Notes under the pieces: generated by a model
Told to the model about the DNA's origin: nothing
The model's database searches: none
What the model saw: only the letters and a program-made list of their open reading frames with translations
Shown here: one piece after another, positions 20,991 through 32,509 of the stretch
How positions within the stretch are numbered: position 1 is the first letter of the stretch
Layout: each line of letters opens with the position of its first letter
Made by a program: the position numbers and the translations under genes
Origin: Meandrina meandrites
Taxonomy: Eukaryota; Cnidaria; Anthozoa; Scleractinia; Meandrinidae
Length of the DNA stretch: 64,000 bases
NCBI GenBank assembly: GCA_963693305.1
Contig: OY855914.1
Span: 19,763,472 to 19,827,471 of the forward strand
Direction of reading: 5' to 3'

Positions 20991-23228
20991 TTCCTTTTTT
21001 TTAGTTAAAATGTTTTGATCTACTGTGGACCGCTACCATTTTATTTTTAAACAGATATAATCTAAATACAAATAGCAGTGATTACATGGATAGTAAAAGG
21101 ACTGGATAGGAAACTCTTGATCACGTGCGCTATTTTAACCACGGTGATTGGCTGAGAGGTAATTTCAACATGGCGGAACCTAGTGGAAATTTGTGACGAA
21201 GGAAGATGGCGAAAATCTGGCGTAAGTATAGACATCTGTGCTTAATTTTTCGTCGAATCTTTATGTTTCTTGTTATGTTTGTGCTCTTTTTAATGGTTTT
21301 GTTGCTGTGTTTCATTTCATGCGAAAAACCACCCGCCTAAGCCACAAACGAGAGACAAAGATAAGTGCCTGATGTTTTGAATTACACTCATTTGACCTCA
21401 AAACCGTGAAAATAGCATCCACGAAATGGCTTATTTTTGGCCATATTTTAGCAATAAGTTGATGATTTTGGGATTCGTGTTTTTTGCATTATTTTTGAGT
21501 TTAAAGTCAATCTTAAGCGCTGAAACGATTGTTTGTTTGTTATGTTGTGGCTTAGACATATTTTCCCGACTGATGACAGTATTTTAAACATCTAAAATCA
21601 CAATGTTTTTTCTTGTATGTTGCGGTCGATGTACACGTAAGTTTGAGTGGGAACATCTGGAAGATGCAAATGGGTTAATGTGTATTCCTATAAATTTTGT
21701 ATTCCTATAAATTTTTCTGCCAAAATTCATGATGCAAGTCAATCAATGATCTTTATAATATATTTTTTTTCATGTTGTAAATTTCAGGGCGATGGGCAAG
21801 AGTGGAAGAAAAAGAAAGTATTCGCATGGAAAGAGTTTGCTGATGTATGTGACATCTGTTTTGCTAGTACATGGAAAGTACATGCAGTACTGTGCATACA
21901 ATATCAACAGTATTTCTCAGATGGGAATATTGTTGTCAAGATGGTATTAATATTTTTATTATGATTATAGTTTTGACATTATGGCCTGGTCGGGAACTCA
22001 AGAGTCATCTGAATCAGAGTGGCAATTGCAGACAGGTTTTTGAGATAGTTATTTGTCATTTTCAGGATAATAATTATTTTAATCAGGATTTTTCAGGTAG
22101 TGAGATGATTTGTGACATGTTTTGGGGAATTGTATTACAACTCACCAGGAATCCAACTGTTAACAAAGAGGCTCATAACTTTGGGCTCGAGATTAAGAAA
22201 CTTAGGTTCACAGCAAAAGTTCAATAAGCACTAAAACCCACTCTATTCAGAGACCTCCCCGACTCTGAAAGAGACCATCCAAAACTCATATGATCCCCAA
22301 CAAGTGTGACTGTTTTAAATAGTAATAGATGCGATGTTGTAGTCATGTAAATACGTATAAACATATAAACTCCAGATAAAAAAAGATGTAAAAAATGCAG
22401 ATGCAACTTAACAGTGACAGATATTGCTGTTATCAGTTGCAAGCTTGAACCATGAAACATTCACAGTTAATGTTAACCTTGTAAATATGTAACATTGATA
22501 CAAAGGATTTATCTACTTTATAGAATAAATCAAAGCCTTAATTTAAAAGTTATCAGTGTTTTCTTAGTGGTACTCGAAAAAAATATCCATTCCACTCCCG
22601 GAATTTTGAATCTGCCATCTTGGCTCAGCAGAATCCCTCCAAACATGACCTGTAGGTTGTGCCTTTCTCTGAGTTTGTCTTGTGATGCTACTTTTGATTT
22701 TGTGACACACTTGTTTGCAATAGGTTTTAGTAAGTACCAGTAAGGCAACATATTTCAGTGCCTTCATATTCATTTGTATTGATGACCAGTATGGAACAAT
22801 TTGAATGATCATTATCATTAACAGATGTCTATTGATCACTTAGGCATTGCCACTCTTTCATTGCTGTATACCATAACTACTGGTATCTAGTGTAACTTGA
22901 GCTAAGAGTGTTCAATAAAATGTCTTGATGGAAACCTTGTGCTCTCTTATTGTTTTGGTGTTTGGTCAGTACATTCAAAACTATTTTATAGGACAAGAGC
23001 TTTTTCTGAAGTTAATGCATATGTCTTTGTATCTAAAAATCAGGTGTCCCTGTGTGTTTTCTAAGAGCTTTCTTAAAACAGATACCCCAACAGATAAACT
23101 GGACACTCTGGTATCTTCCTTTTCATGAATTTTGAAAACATTCAAAGAAAGCAACATATGGTGTTCAATAATTATATGAATGTGTCACGAATCGAATCTT
23201 AATTTTTTTTGCCCTAAAGTGCATGGTA

Positions 23229-23261
23229 TCATGGATAGTAAAGAGACTACTATCCATGATG
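23229..23261. repeat. Palindromic copy of the element tip
   Basis: ATCATGGATAGTA and TACTATCCATGAT face each other across about 7 bp, reproducing the terminal motif of the surrounding element in both orientations. It could be a tip-to-tip junction of two elements. Confidence 0.75.
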
Positions 23262-23831
23262 GGATGCAAGTATTTCTTCAGGAAATATAAGAAGCAACAG
23301 TTATGTTGGTGATTGTTTTTTTTGCATTCCCAAGTGCATTCTAACTATAAAAAGCAACACCACAAATAACAACTTTATTTAAAATTGCACCTTGCTTACA
23401 ACAAACGAGGACGTGATAGAAACTGTCTTCGCAAAAAATTTAAATTTGTAGGGAGAAATAATAACTGCTTGTCTTAACTCTGTGATGTTGTTTCCTCAGG
23501 GGTCCGCATACTTTTCGCTCGTGTCCGCTATGCCTCAGATTAAAGTTGTTTTTTAGGTGTGACAGATTTATTTCTAGTTGAATATTAACTGGTAACTTGA
23601 AGCTAAATTTTTGCAGGAGATAATTATCGATTACTTATCGTAAATGGCGCTGGAGAATTACTCATCATTACTATTGTCCAAATGGTCAAACCAACGTAGC
23701 GAAAGAATGACATGACGTTCTCGTCTCCTTTCTCCAATTCTGTTTTAAGTTTCTCGGCTTGTTGTTGTGCTTGTGCGAACCTGACTCCTCGTATTTGGTC
23801 GTTTCACTGCTTGTCGCAGATATGTTGATGA

Positions 23832-24170
23832 TTAAAAACTCGACACGCACTCAGATGTGAAGAAAGCATCAAAACCGAGGGCAGAAAGAACTTTTCTGGC
23901 TTTCTTCTGGTGTTCAGACAATTTGGCTTTGCATTTTCTAGTAGGTTCCTTGCCACTGCATACGTTTTCGTGTTTTTTCAACCACGCTTTCAGATGATAA
24001 CGCTTTTTGCACTTGCTGCATTTGAACGTACTGCCATCATCTTCGCTCTCACTTTCATCTTCGTCTTCACTGTCTTCTGCCTCTAACGTGTTCACCGCCC
24101 TCTCGTTGTCTTCTAAAAGTTCTGCTAAATCATCTTCATCCCACTCTTCAAAAAAATCTTAAATATCCAT
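23832..24170 (-). pseudogene. Acidic C2HC zinc-finger ORF with early stop, inside the 3.2-kb element
   Basis: From ATG at 24170 the frame reads MDI, then TAA, then DFFEEWDEDDLAELLEDNE and a long acidic run. A zinc finger of CxxC-x13-H-x4-C type (KCSKCKKRYHLKAWLKKHEN, then VC) and a basic tail ending CVSSF at 23832 follow. Apart from the TAA at codon 4 the frame is open for 112 codons. It lies within inverted repeats and is therefore most likely an element-encoded DNA-binding accessory protein. A downstream start after the TAA cannot be excluded. The family is not recognised. Confidence 0.55.
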
Positions 24171-24542
24171 AGTTTAGCCACTTGCTCTGCAGTGTCAAAG
24201 TTGCTGCAAAAGCAAAATTCAGCTTGAGGCAGTGACGTCACGAATTTCCACTGTGTTGGAACGCTGACGCGAGCTAGTTTCCAATCCAGTCCTTTTACTA
24301 TCCATGGTGAAAACTTCGTAGTCATCGCGAGGTTTAAAAAGAAAAGGTGCGAGAGAAAAAAAAAGTCACCGTACCGGACGAAGCTTTTCATCTGCTACGT
24401 TTTTCGCTTTCTCCAGCACGAAACAACCTTGTATGAACTCCAACTGACATTGTATTTATTTTTTTCGCCAAATCTCATCCATAAAACCTTCAAACAACAA
24501 CAGCCAAAGCGCACTATTTCCACAGCTTCTCCACGGAAAATG

Positions 24543-24563
24543 AAATAAATAAATAAATAAATA
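24543..24563. repeat. AAAT microsatellite
   Basis: About five tandem AAAT units. Confidence 0.9.
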
Positions 24564-24714
24564 AAACGCAATATACTCGATTTGCTTTTGCTTTATTTAG
24601 TTTATTGTTTGCTGTAATTTTGACAAAAGACTATGGATCATGGCGAAATCCTACAGCCATAATAAATAATATAAAATCGATATGCTGTTCATGAAAATGA
24701 GTAATTCTCCGTTT

Positions 24715-24813
24715 ATTCGTTCGTTCGTCGCTTTGTTTTTTCGTTCGTTTGATCTATCGATCGTTAGTTCGATCGATCGTTCGTTCGTTCGTTCGTGCGT
24801 TCGTTCGTTCGTT
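24715..24813. repeat. TTCG-rich microsatellite
   Basis: Many TTCG units are interspersed with GATC-containing variants such as GATCGATCG. The 61-codon Arg/Ser/Phe-rich frame across it is a by-product of the repeat. Confidence 0.9.
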
Positions 24814-25019
24814 TGTGTTTCTGCATGTTAATTTGACCCCAAGCGGAGAGAAAAGAAATCATTTTCCTGTAACTGACAGCATAATTAGTATTCAGCCCAA
24901 GGTCGCTGGACACAAAGCTTTTTACATGTTTTAGTAGGGCTTTTCAAACTGTAGCTTGAATATACACTTAACACTGAATTTCCGTTCTGTTTTAATAATT
25001 GTTTTACTATCTTTTACTT

Positions 25020-26890
25020 TTCAGCTGATCGTAAAGGTAAATTTAGGTAAAGGGAAAAAAAATACACGGTTTATTACCACACACGGTTTTCTATTACAGC
25101 TCAAAAAGAACACAGGAACCGAAACACGTTCCGTTCGAGACGTAACTTCAATTCCTTATGGATATCTTTAATTTTAATATCAATCAGACAAATAAAATAG
25201 TCCATTAATAAAAATCTAAATAAATATATCTAGTTTGAAACAGGATCTGAATGTTACAAAAAAAATTTCGTTAATTTCGTCAATTTTACACGTAATTAGT
25301 ATCCATTCAAAAATCACTGGGCGCAATTAAAAAATTTCTTCAGTAAAGCTTTTCAAACTGCGGCTTGAAAATGTACTTACGTCAAATTTGCATTGCCTTT
25401 AATGTTTGTCTTTGGTTTGCTAAAAAAAAACATGTTCGCTTAATGCCTTCTTGGCCCTACTGTTACTTCTCAGAAAAAAGTAAGAGTAAGATCAACCTTC
25501 ATTTTATTACTTTTTTTCATCGCAGATCAAAAGGCACAGAGTTCTGATTAAAACGTAGCTACCCATGGGTGCCAACACACACACACAAAGAAAAGGTCAA
25601 AGGAGCTTCGCTCGGGGAAACTCTGTCAAGGGCACCTTATTTTCGAACTGAGATTTTAATTCCTGAATAAACATAACAAACACGACGGAATAAAAACCGT
25701 TATTTTTTATTCCCAACAGTGATTAAAATCAATTTTTTTCTTACAGTAGACCGGTGACGAGAATAAACAAAATCATCAGCTATTGGATCTTTCTTTGTGG
25801 GAGCACAAATTCTTATAACTTACAATAAAGGGGCTTTGTTACGAATATAAGTGATTTTTGAACAGCTAAAATATATATTTTTGTCGCAGGAAACATAAAA
25901 ATAATGGTCCATCTTTATTAAAAATTGTTACCTAAAAGCACTCAAACTGTTAACAAGCGTCTTTGGCTGCAGATGGCTAGGGTGGAACAACTTGAACAAT
26001 TTAGACTAAACGTTTCAACTTGTTTCCGCACGTCCTCAAAAATGTTAATAGCCGTGGTTTGATTTCTTTCCGCAAATTGAGGTTCTAACTTCCTTTAGAT
26101 GTTCAAAGATAATTTATTTCTGTGTGTTAAGATACCAACCAGTAATTTCAGAATAGTTTAGACCGGTAAATCTGCAATATCCCTTTGGCGTAGCTCCTTT
26201 AATATTGTTGATCTTGTTAAGTTTCTATGTGAATGGATTCTTTTTCGAGCAATAATTACACCTTATTCGATGGTGTCACATATAATGCGCGCGGATATTT
26301 TGCGAGTTGCGTAAAAATGCGAGCAATGACCAAAATGTCCGCTAGTACTATATGTTAAACCATCTAATAAGGGATTTATTATTCCACTAAAAATAAAGTT
26401 TGGTTCGGCCATTTTGTCGCTCCGCTTTTAGACCGTATTTTTGCCCTGTTCTACAGTGTAATAACGTGGGATATTTTGCGCGTTCTTTTGCCCTAACATG
26501 GTAAAATGGCGCAATAGTGGAATAATAAAGAAAAATTAAAAATACAAGATAGCTATGAACAAAATATAATAAACAACATCCAAAAAAGGAAAAAAAAGAA
26601 AAGAAAACGTTTTACGATAATGACAATATTTTTCAGTAATATTTTTTGCCTGAATTGTGGATATATTCAATTTTATTTTCCTCATAAATTAGAAGCGGAA
26701 GAGAAGGCGCCGAGGAAACAAAATGGCATGGCATGAGGGAACCTCATTCGCCACTCTTTCCGCGTCTTGTACGTCGTGTCTTACAGGAGCGATTTTTGCA
26801 TATAATATCTGTTACGCATGGAAGCATCAACTTCTAAAGCACAATGTCTGAACAGCTGTTCCAAGGAGATGAAAAAACTGAGACGCTCAT
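25020..26890 (+). repeat. Duplicated spacer blocks, left copy
   Basis: Three blocks recur in the same order and orientation at 32510-33180: 25021-25170, 25405-25600 (CATGTTCGCTTAATGCCTTC, CTACCCATGGGTGCCAACAC) and 26620-26890 (GGCGCCGAG(G/A)AAACAAAATGGC). They are spacers of the GPCR array. No gene is seen in them. Confidence 0.85.
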
Positions 26891-27805
26891 TTTTTTTCAT
26901 TTTCTAATTTATTGCTTGCAACCTTTTCAAGTAAAAATAAAATGGCGAAAACACTTTGCCACGAACAGGGTTTAAAATTTGTCTTGCCGTTAACTCTTTT
27001 CCGACAGAAAAGCCGAGAAGAGAGGCGTAATTTTGGTAACTGCCGCCAGCACAATAACTTAAGAGACATAACGCTTGTTCTTCCCACACTGGGTAAAAAA
27101 AAAAAAAAAAAAAAAACAGCGTTTATTTGCCATGAAACTGAGTGATTTGTCGCCTATTTGTTTGCTTGCATTGTTTTTTAGCTTTCCAATTTTGTTGTCC
27201 TTTGGTCGAGGTTTGTTTAACTCCCGGCAAAGCAGACGAGGCCGGAGAGGAATATTCTTCTTTTCATTACTGGTGTAATAAATATTCTGCGTAAAGTAAT
27301 AGTATGCCCCAAAAGGGGAACAGCACGGGTTTTGAAAACAAGACCCCGACGGTACGATAATGCATGAGTAGGTCACTGAGGCAAAGCTCGGGACAAAGTG
27401 GTCGTTCATGCCGTACCGTCTAATATTAGCGATAAACAACAAAGGGGATATAATTCCCCATCAAATGGAGAAACAAGTAAAGTATTTAAAATAGACAGTA
27501 TACCGGTGTAAAAAGAAATCTAAGATACAACATAAATTTTATTCTAGGAACTTGCATCGATATAAAAGTCTTTTCGGTAAAGCTTTTCAAACTGCGGCTT
27601 GAATACATACTTACCGCTAAATTTCCGTTCTCTTTTTAACTATTGCCTCACTTTAGTCCATTAAAATTGAAACATATCTTCTGAATGTCTTTCACTTCGG
27701 CTCTATTTAAAAAAAAGTCGGTTAATCGGTTTTTATCACAAGTCAAACGGAACAGAGATACAAATAGACAAGACGACGAAAACGAAACATAAATTTGTTT
27801 CTTTC

Positions 27806-27978
27806 TAGCCTGCGTTGCAAGCGTTCCCGTTCGAGCAAATTAAAGTGCTATGTGTCGCGTGCGAGCGAAGATTCTAGTCGCGCGAAAATTGGGGCGAGAG
27901 CAAAAAAGGGAAAGGCGCGGGGAGGGGTTCAATTTTCGCGCGACCAGAATCTTTCGGGAACGCCTGCTACGCAGGCTA
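27806..27978. mobile_element. 173-bp MITE with perfect 9-bp target duplication
   Basis: The ends TAGCCTGCGT and ACGCAGGCTA are inverted, and a second inner inverted pair is AGATTCT(A)GTCGCGCGAAAATT/AATTTTCGCGCGACCAGAATC. GTTTCTTTC directly flanks both sides (27797-27805, 27979-27987). A 9-bp duplication is typical of Mutator-like elements and also of the 7.8-kb transposon in this window. Confidence 0.88.
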
Positions 27979-28029
27979 GTTTCTTTCCTTTGGATATTTC
28001 TTAACTTCAATATTTTTAGGAAAATAAAA

Positions 28030-29560
28030 TACACATGTTAAATAAAAAAATAAAAGGAGTCTTGAAAAGGGAATCTCAAGTGAAGTGCTTACGTATACAT
28101 TTACATCTCTAAAGGCTTGTACATTTTTTTACACTTTCGTCCACAAGAAAACTACATGCATAATTATCGTAGACGCATTTTTAGAATACGCTCTCTACAG
28201 TGATAAATATATAAACAGGCAACTATCTCCGTTTACCTATCCCGTGTAAACACCATTTATGTATATAGCACCTTATGGCCAGTGGCCATATTAATTTATT
28301 GAAACAGAAGACGATGTTTTCTTGAAAATAGAGTTTAATTGCCGGGAGATTGGTTTGGTAAACCAATATGGCCACCGTTTCTTTATTTTGGAACACCACT
28401 GATGGCTGCCGTGACGCTGACTCAACAAAACAAGCTCGATGCAGGGTTTATTGTCAGTCGCCAAACTAGGCGTCTTCGCTTAAAGGGCGATTTAGACAGT
28501 ACGATTTTGCGTACGATCATCGCGTGCGACACACTTATACCAATCGCGTCGTGTAAATCAACCTACCACATCCTTACGAGAACAAGAACAAGAAAGAACT
28601 GAAGAAAGAACGGAACTCGTACCGTGTAACGTATGACGTAGATAAAAAAGCATTACGATTTCTATTTTCGATCTGGAAATGGATATCAATGCAAGAACTG
28701 AAAAAAAAAAATAGCCTCAATTTATAAACCAAATTCTAAAAACGAAAATTTGAGAACCATTTTTTCTTCACAACTGTAAATAACACTATATGACTATTAA
28801 ATGAAATAAGTTCTGTGTATTCGTGTATTGGACAGATGGAAATCTTGAAAGGTGAAACAAAATTCAAAAGTAGAACAAAATGCAGTACAAAACAATTGTT
28901 TTCCATTTGCTAAACAACACAAGTTGTGACAGCTAGATGTAAAGCGAAATTTGCGTACACGACAAAAAAAGCAAAAATAATCATAAAAGAAAAACGATAA
29001 AAAAACAATATCAACAGACTTAACCGAGGAAAACGATTCCACAGTTATTTGCCGTTGGTTTTAAGGGTCAAAAAAAGGCTTAGAAAAGTATATCATTAAA
29101 AATCGCTGGCTAATTATCTTAAATAGGCTCTCGGTGGCAAATCCCCTTATGTATATTATGTTTGAAAACATTGTTAGACAATCCTTTACGCTTCAATATT
29201 ATTATTTTGCGGTTTATTTAACTATCCTTACTCTTGATCGCTGGATTACTACTCTGGACTTATAGAGTTTGCTAGTAATATTAGGGAAAACCCCATGTAC
29301 ATTTTAAACCACTTTTTTACATTCTTTTCGCAAAGCCATCTTCACGCTTCAAAGTTTATTTGCGGTTTACAACTGTTTTTCAATCTTTTGTTAAGCTATC
29401 TTTACTGAATAATTTCTATTTCGGATGTGTTCTCAAGTGCATCATAAATTCCGGTTACGTGTGCTGAAGATTAAGAACAATTAAAACACTTAATAATATT
29501 TTGCTAATGAAATAATTAAAATTTTAGTTTATAAAATCATCATCAAGTGATTAAGCTATT
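28030..29560. other. Gene-free spacer; right part duplicated at 33200-33720
   Basis: 28940-29560 matches 33200-33720 in order and orientation (AATATCAACAGACTTAACCG, ACGATTCCACA, TATTTGCCGTTGG). The remainder, including the TTGGTAAACCAATATGGCCA word at 28353, has no recognisable gene. Confidence 0.6.
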
Positions 29561-29770
29561 ATGCCATTGCGGGAGAAGTGGCACAATACCATCTTCACCG
29601 ATGTTAATTCTATTTGATTTTAACTCAGTATAAGAAAAAGCTAAACGGGAGAAACGATCGGAAAAATACGGAGACATCAGTTAATCGAACAATGATGACT
29701 CACACCACAGACAACACTCTCCACTTTCTTTTGTTGTTAAAGCCATCTTTACCATTAAGCACATCTTGCT
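29560..29770 (+). pseudogene. Relic 5' end of a GPCR unit
   Basis: Upstream sequence typical of the array (ATTAAGCTATTATGCCATTG, later GAGACATCAGTTAATCGAAC) leads to ATGATGACTCACACCACAGA, a degenerate form of the ATGAATCGCACCGCAGACAA start of the intact genes. Similarity to the coding region is then lost. A related relic is at 33847. Confidence 0.55.
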
Positions 29771-30242
29771 TGCTTATAGATCACTGGATAACTCTTCTAG
29801 AAATTTGCCCACAAAGTTCTTAAAATCAGCTACAATGTGCCATTACCGGTTGAAAATCCCCTTATGTTTTGTATTTTTAAGCCATTGTTTCACATTCTTT
29901 TCTCAAGCTATCTTTACTGAATATCTCCTATTTAATTTCGGATCTGCACTCAAGTGCATCATAAATTCCGGTTACTTGTGCGAAAGATTGAAAGCAATTA
30001 TAAACACTAAACTAGTTTGCTAATTAAATGATATAAAGAGAGCACAATGCCATCTTAATCTAAAATTGTGTTGAAAAAACTGTCATTAAATGATTAACAT
30101 ATTTTGCCATTGCATAAGAACACAATGCCATCTTAAACAATGTTTATTCCATATAAATTTAAATTGGACTTAAGTTAGTATGAGTAAGAGCAAAACCTGG
30201 GAAAACGATCTACAGAACACAGACTCAGTTGATCGAGCAAAG

Positions 30243-31268
30243 ATGAATCGCACCGCAGACAACACCACAATACTTCACTGTGGTTTTGCATTTCTTCCCA
30301 TAAATCCTGCAAACATTTCTCCGGATCTTCACGAAGTATTTCTCGTCAGAATCGTAGTTAACGCTCTCACCTGTCCTCTCATCATTCTGCTGAACATCCT
30401 GGTGATGGTGGCAGTGAAAACCAAACAACAGCTTCGCACCGAGTCTAACATAGCACTCGCCTGTTTAGCAATGACTGATCTCACGGTTGGGCTTACTCAA
30501 CCTTTGGATGTCGTCAGCGAAACTTTTCTTCTAAAAGACGAGGCTAACATGTTTTGCACTTTAAAAGAATTATCAACAACAGTTATGGGGAAATGTATTA
30601 TTGCGTCGATCAGCCATTTGCTTTTGATCAGCGCTGAGCGTTATGTCGCCATAAAACACCCCTTCGCCTACGAGAACCTGGTAACTGAAGTTCGTATAAT
30701 GATAGCCTCTGGACTGGTGTGGGCAGCAGCGATCATCCTCCCCGCGCAAGATCTCTTTAGGTCAAACAGGCCAATTGTGTCAACATTAGCAAGTTCTGTA
30801 ATTGTGTTTCTCTTTTTCCCCGCAATGGTTTACCTTAATGTTGCTGTTTACAAAGAACTCCGCCGCAACGAGAGACATATTGCTGCTAACCAAGTTTCCT
30901 TAGAAGCCAAGGAGAAGTTTCTCAAGAATAAGAAAGCTTTTTACACGACAACCATTGTACTACTTGTAATTTTCCTGTGCTACATTCCACTACGTTTCTC
31001 TGTATTTATTCTTACTTCCTTTAACGACAAAACTCCAGCTAATGTAGGGCATATTGCTATTTATCTTTTTGGCTTATTGGCAATACTGAATTCATTGTTT
31101 AATCCGTTGATTTACGCTGTACGAATAAGATATTTTCGCGTAGCTTTCATTCAGTTGCTATCAAGAAAAACTATTGCACAAGCTGAGGAATTTGAAAGGA
31201 AAATCTTTGGACCAAGACAGATTGGAGTCGTAGCTATTGTCGAACAAGGACAAAATAGGGCTAGCTGA
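30243..31268 (+). CDS. Rhodopsin-like (class A) GPCR, array member 1
   Basis: A single-exon, 341-residue receptor. Start is the ATG shared by all array members (MNRTADNTT); an in-frame ATG at 30180 is also possible. The N-terminus is short with NxT glycosylation sites. Seven membrane segments carry N1.50 (LLNILVM), D2.50 (LAMTDL), ERY in place of DRY (SAERYVAIKHP), W4.50 (VWAAAI), P6.50 (CYIPLRF) and NPLIY in TM7. The extracellular loop 2 has no Cys, so the usual TM3-loop 2 disulfide is absent, as in melanocortin-type receptors. Compared with 44114-45241 the C-tail is cut short: CGA became TGA after NRAS, although the old frame stays open for about 29 more codons. Ligand unknown; an adenosine/melanocortin/amine-like receptor is a guess from general resemblance. 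Confidence 0.9.
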   Translation: MNRTADNTTILHCGFAFLPINPANISPDLHEVFLVRIVVNALTCPLIILLNILVMVAVKTKQQLRTESNIALACLAMTDLTVGLTQPLDVVSETFLLKDEANMFCTLKELSTTVMGKCIIASISHLLLISAERYVAIKHPFAYENLVTEVRIMIASGLVWAAAIILPAQDLFRSNRPIVSTLASSVIVFLFFPAMVYLNVAVYKELRRNERHIAANQVSLEAKEKFLKNKKAFYTTTIVLLVIFLCYIPLRFSVFILTSFNDKTPANVGHIAIYLFGLLAILNSLFNPLIYAVRIRYFRVAFIQLLSRKTIAQAEEFERKIFGPRQIGVVAIVEQGQNRAS

Positions 31269-31600
31269 GAAGAAGATGAGCAACAAGGAAATGAGACATT
31301 GAACAATGGACATGTAAATACATTTCCAACACAGCCACCGGAGGAAATCACATAAAGAAACACCTCTTTGACGAACGCGAGCTTTTCTGGAAAAATCTTT
31401 TGAAAACTTCAGTTTTTAAGATCATTTTCTATCGGCGAAAAAAATCCTCATTTTCGGCGGCTGTATGATATAAATATAAATTTTAATGTGCTAATTTATT
31501 TGAACTCCTTTATGAATCGGTGTATTTTTTTTTCTATTAGGCCCTAAAAAACAAAAATATGCACAAAAGTATCCAACGATGAGTTCTATATGTATAGGTA

Positions 31601-31624
31601 ATCACATGATTTCGAGTGCAATTC

Positions 31625-31656
<32 letters not shown>

Positions 31657-31715
31657 GCTAACAAAATTGCACTCGTCCTACGGGCTCGTGCAATTAATTA
31701 ATTAATTAATTAATT
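31601..31715. repeat. Foldback repeat of the CTCGTGCAATT family plus (TAAT)n
   Basis: It shares AATCACATGAT, CGAGTAAATTTTTCAAAGGC and CTACGGGCTCGTGCAATT with 6341-6480 and then runs into a (TAAT)n stretch at 31693-31716. Confidence 0.75.
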
Positions 31716-32071
31716 AATATCATGGGTGACAAATTACTCCTTAATTTTGGCGCGAAATTTCTGCGCTAATTTATAATTTCACATGTGAAATTATAAAATT
31801 GCCATGGCAACGTTTCAATGTCTCAGTGGCAAGATGACGTACAGGCTTTTAAAAGATGATCGTAAAGCTTAAACTTTGGACATTTTCGCTTGAATTTCAC
31901 CTTGGCCAGTTTGCTTGGTCGTGTTATAAACTTTTAGCGATAACATGAATGGCATTGGGCGGAATTTTGAGCGTTTTACACGGGCGTCGTGACGAGCCGG
32001 TTCGCTCATCACGATACAATAAACAAGTTACGAAACGACGACTGTAAGCGTAATTTGTCACCCATGATATT
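31716..32071. mobile_element. MITE with AATATCATGGGTGACAAATT ends
   Basis: AATATCATGGGTGACAAATT at the left is exactly inverted at 32052-32071. The interior (about 310 bp) has no convincing ORF. It sits between two other foldback repeats, making a nest of three. Confidence 0.85.
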
Positions 32072-32075
32072 AAAA

Positions 32076-32242
32076 GGTAACCAAATGGTATACTCGTGAA
32101 ATTAATAGGAAATAATTTCACTTGCGTTTTGTCAAAATTCTAATAATTTTCCTCGCCTGAAGGCTCGGGAAATTATTAGAATTTTGACAAAACGCGCGTG
32201 AATTATTTCCTATTAATTTCACTCGTCACCATTTGATTACCC
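32076..32242. repeat. 167-bp foldback repeat
   Basis: Arms of about 75 bp share GAAATTAATAGGAAATAATT and TTTTGTCAAAATTCTAATAA around a short loop CGCCTGAAGGCTCG. It is flanked on the right by another TAAT run. Confidence 0.88.
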
Positions 32243-32509
32243 ATACTAATTAATTAATTAAAAAGACTACTTACTACTTACATACACGGTACTTACAATA
32301 CTAACAAGTGCAACACTTGTTAAGGTTGACCTACAGTACAATAATACCCGTGCACAGTGTTAGCCTTAGGGTTTTTTTCATTTTTTTTTTTTTTTTTTTA
32401 CAGCTGCTTGTTGGTAAATACGTTGAATTATAATTATCACCCACTTAGATTTCTAAAGATTATCATTTGACGCTGCTTCAGTTTTGAGGCTGAATTCCTT
32501 TCACTCGAC

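Larger units (their letters stand above)
21085..24305. mobile_element. 3.2-kb inverted-repeat element, TIR CATGGATAGTAAAAGGACTG
   Basis: CATGGATAGTAAAAGGACTG continues to GGAT(A/T)GGAAACT at the left end, and the same sequence is inverted at 24277-24305. A subterminal AGTGGAAATT(T/C)GTGACG is also shared in inverted orientation (21181-21198 and 24233-24250). Inside are a possible short plus-strand 5' exon, ATG at 21207 (MAKIW, then GTAAGT), and a broken minus-strand zinc-finger ORF. No clear target duplication was found. A third, palindromic copy of the tip occurs at 23229-23261. Confidence 0.7.

Noticed and set aside
24715..24813. Possible CRISPR-like direct repeats
   Set aside because: A simple microsatellite in a eukaryotic genome; no spacer/repeat alternation.
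24749..24934. Arg/Ser/Phe-rich ORF
   Set aside because: Produced by the TTCG microsatellite.
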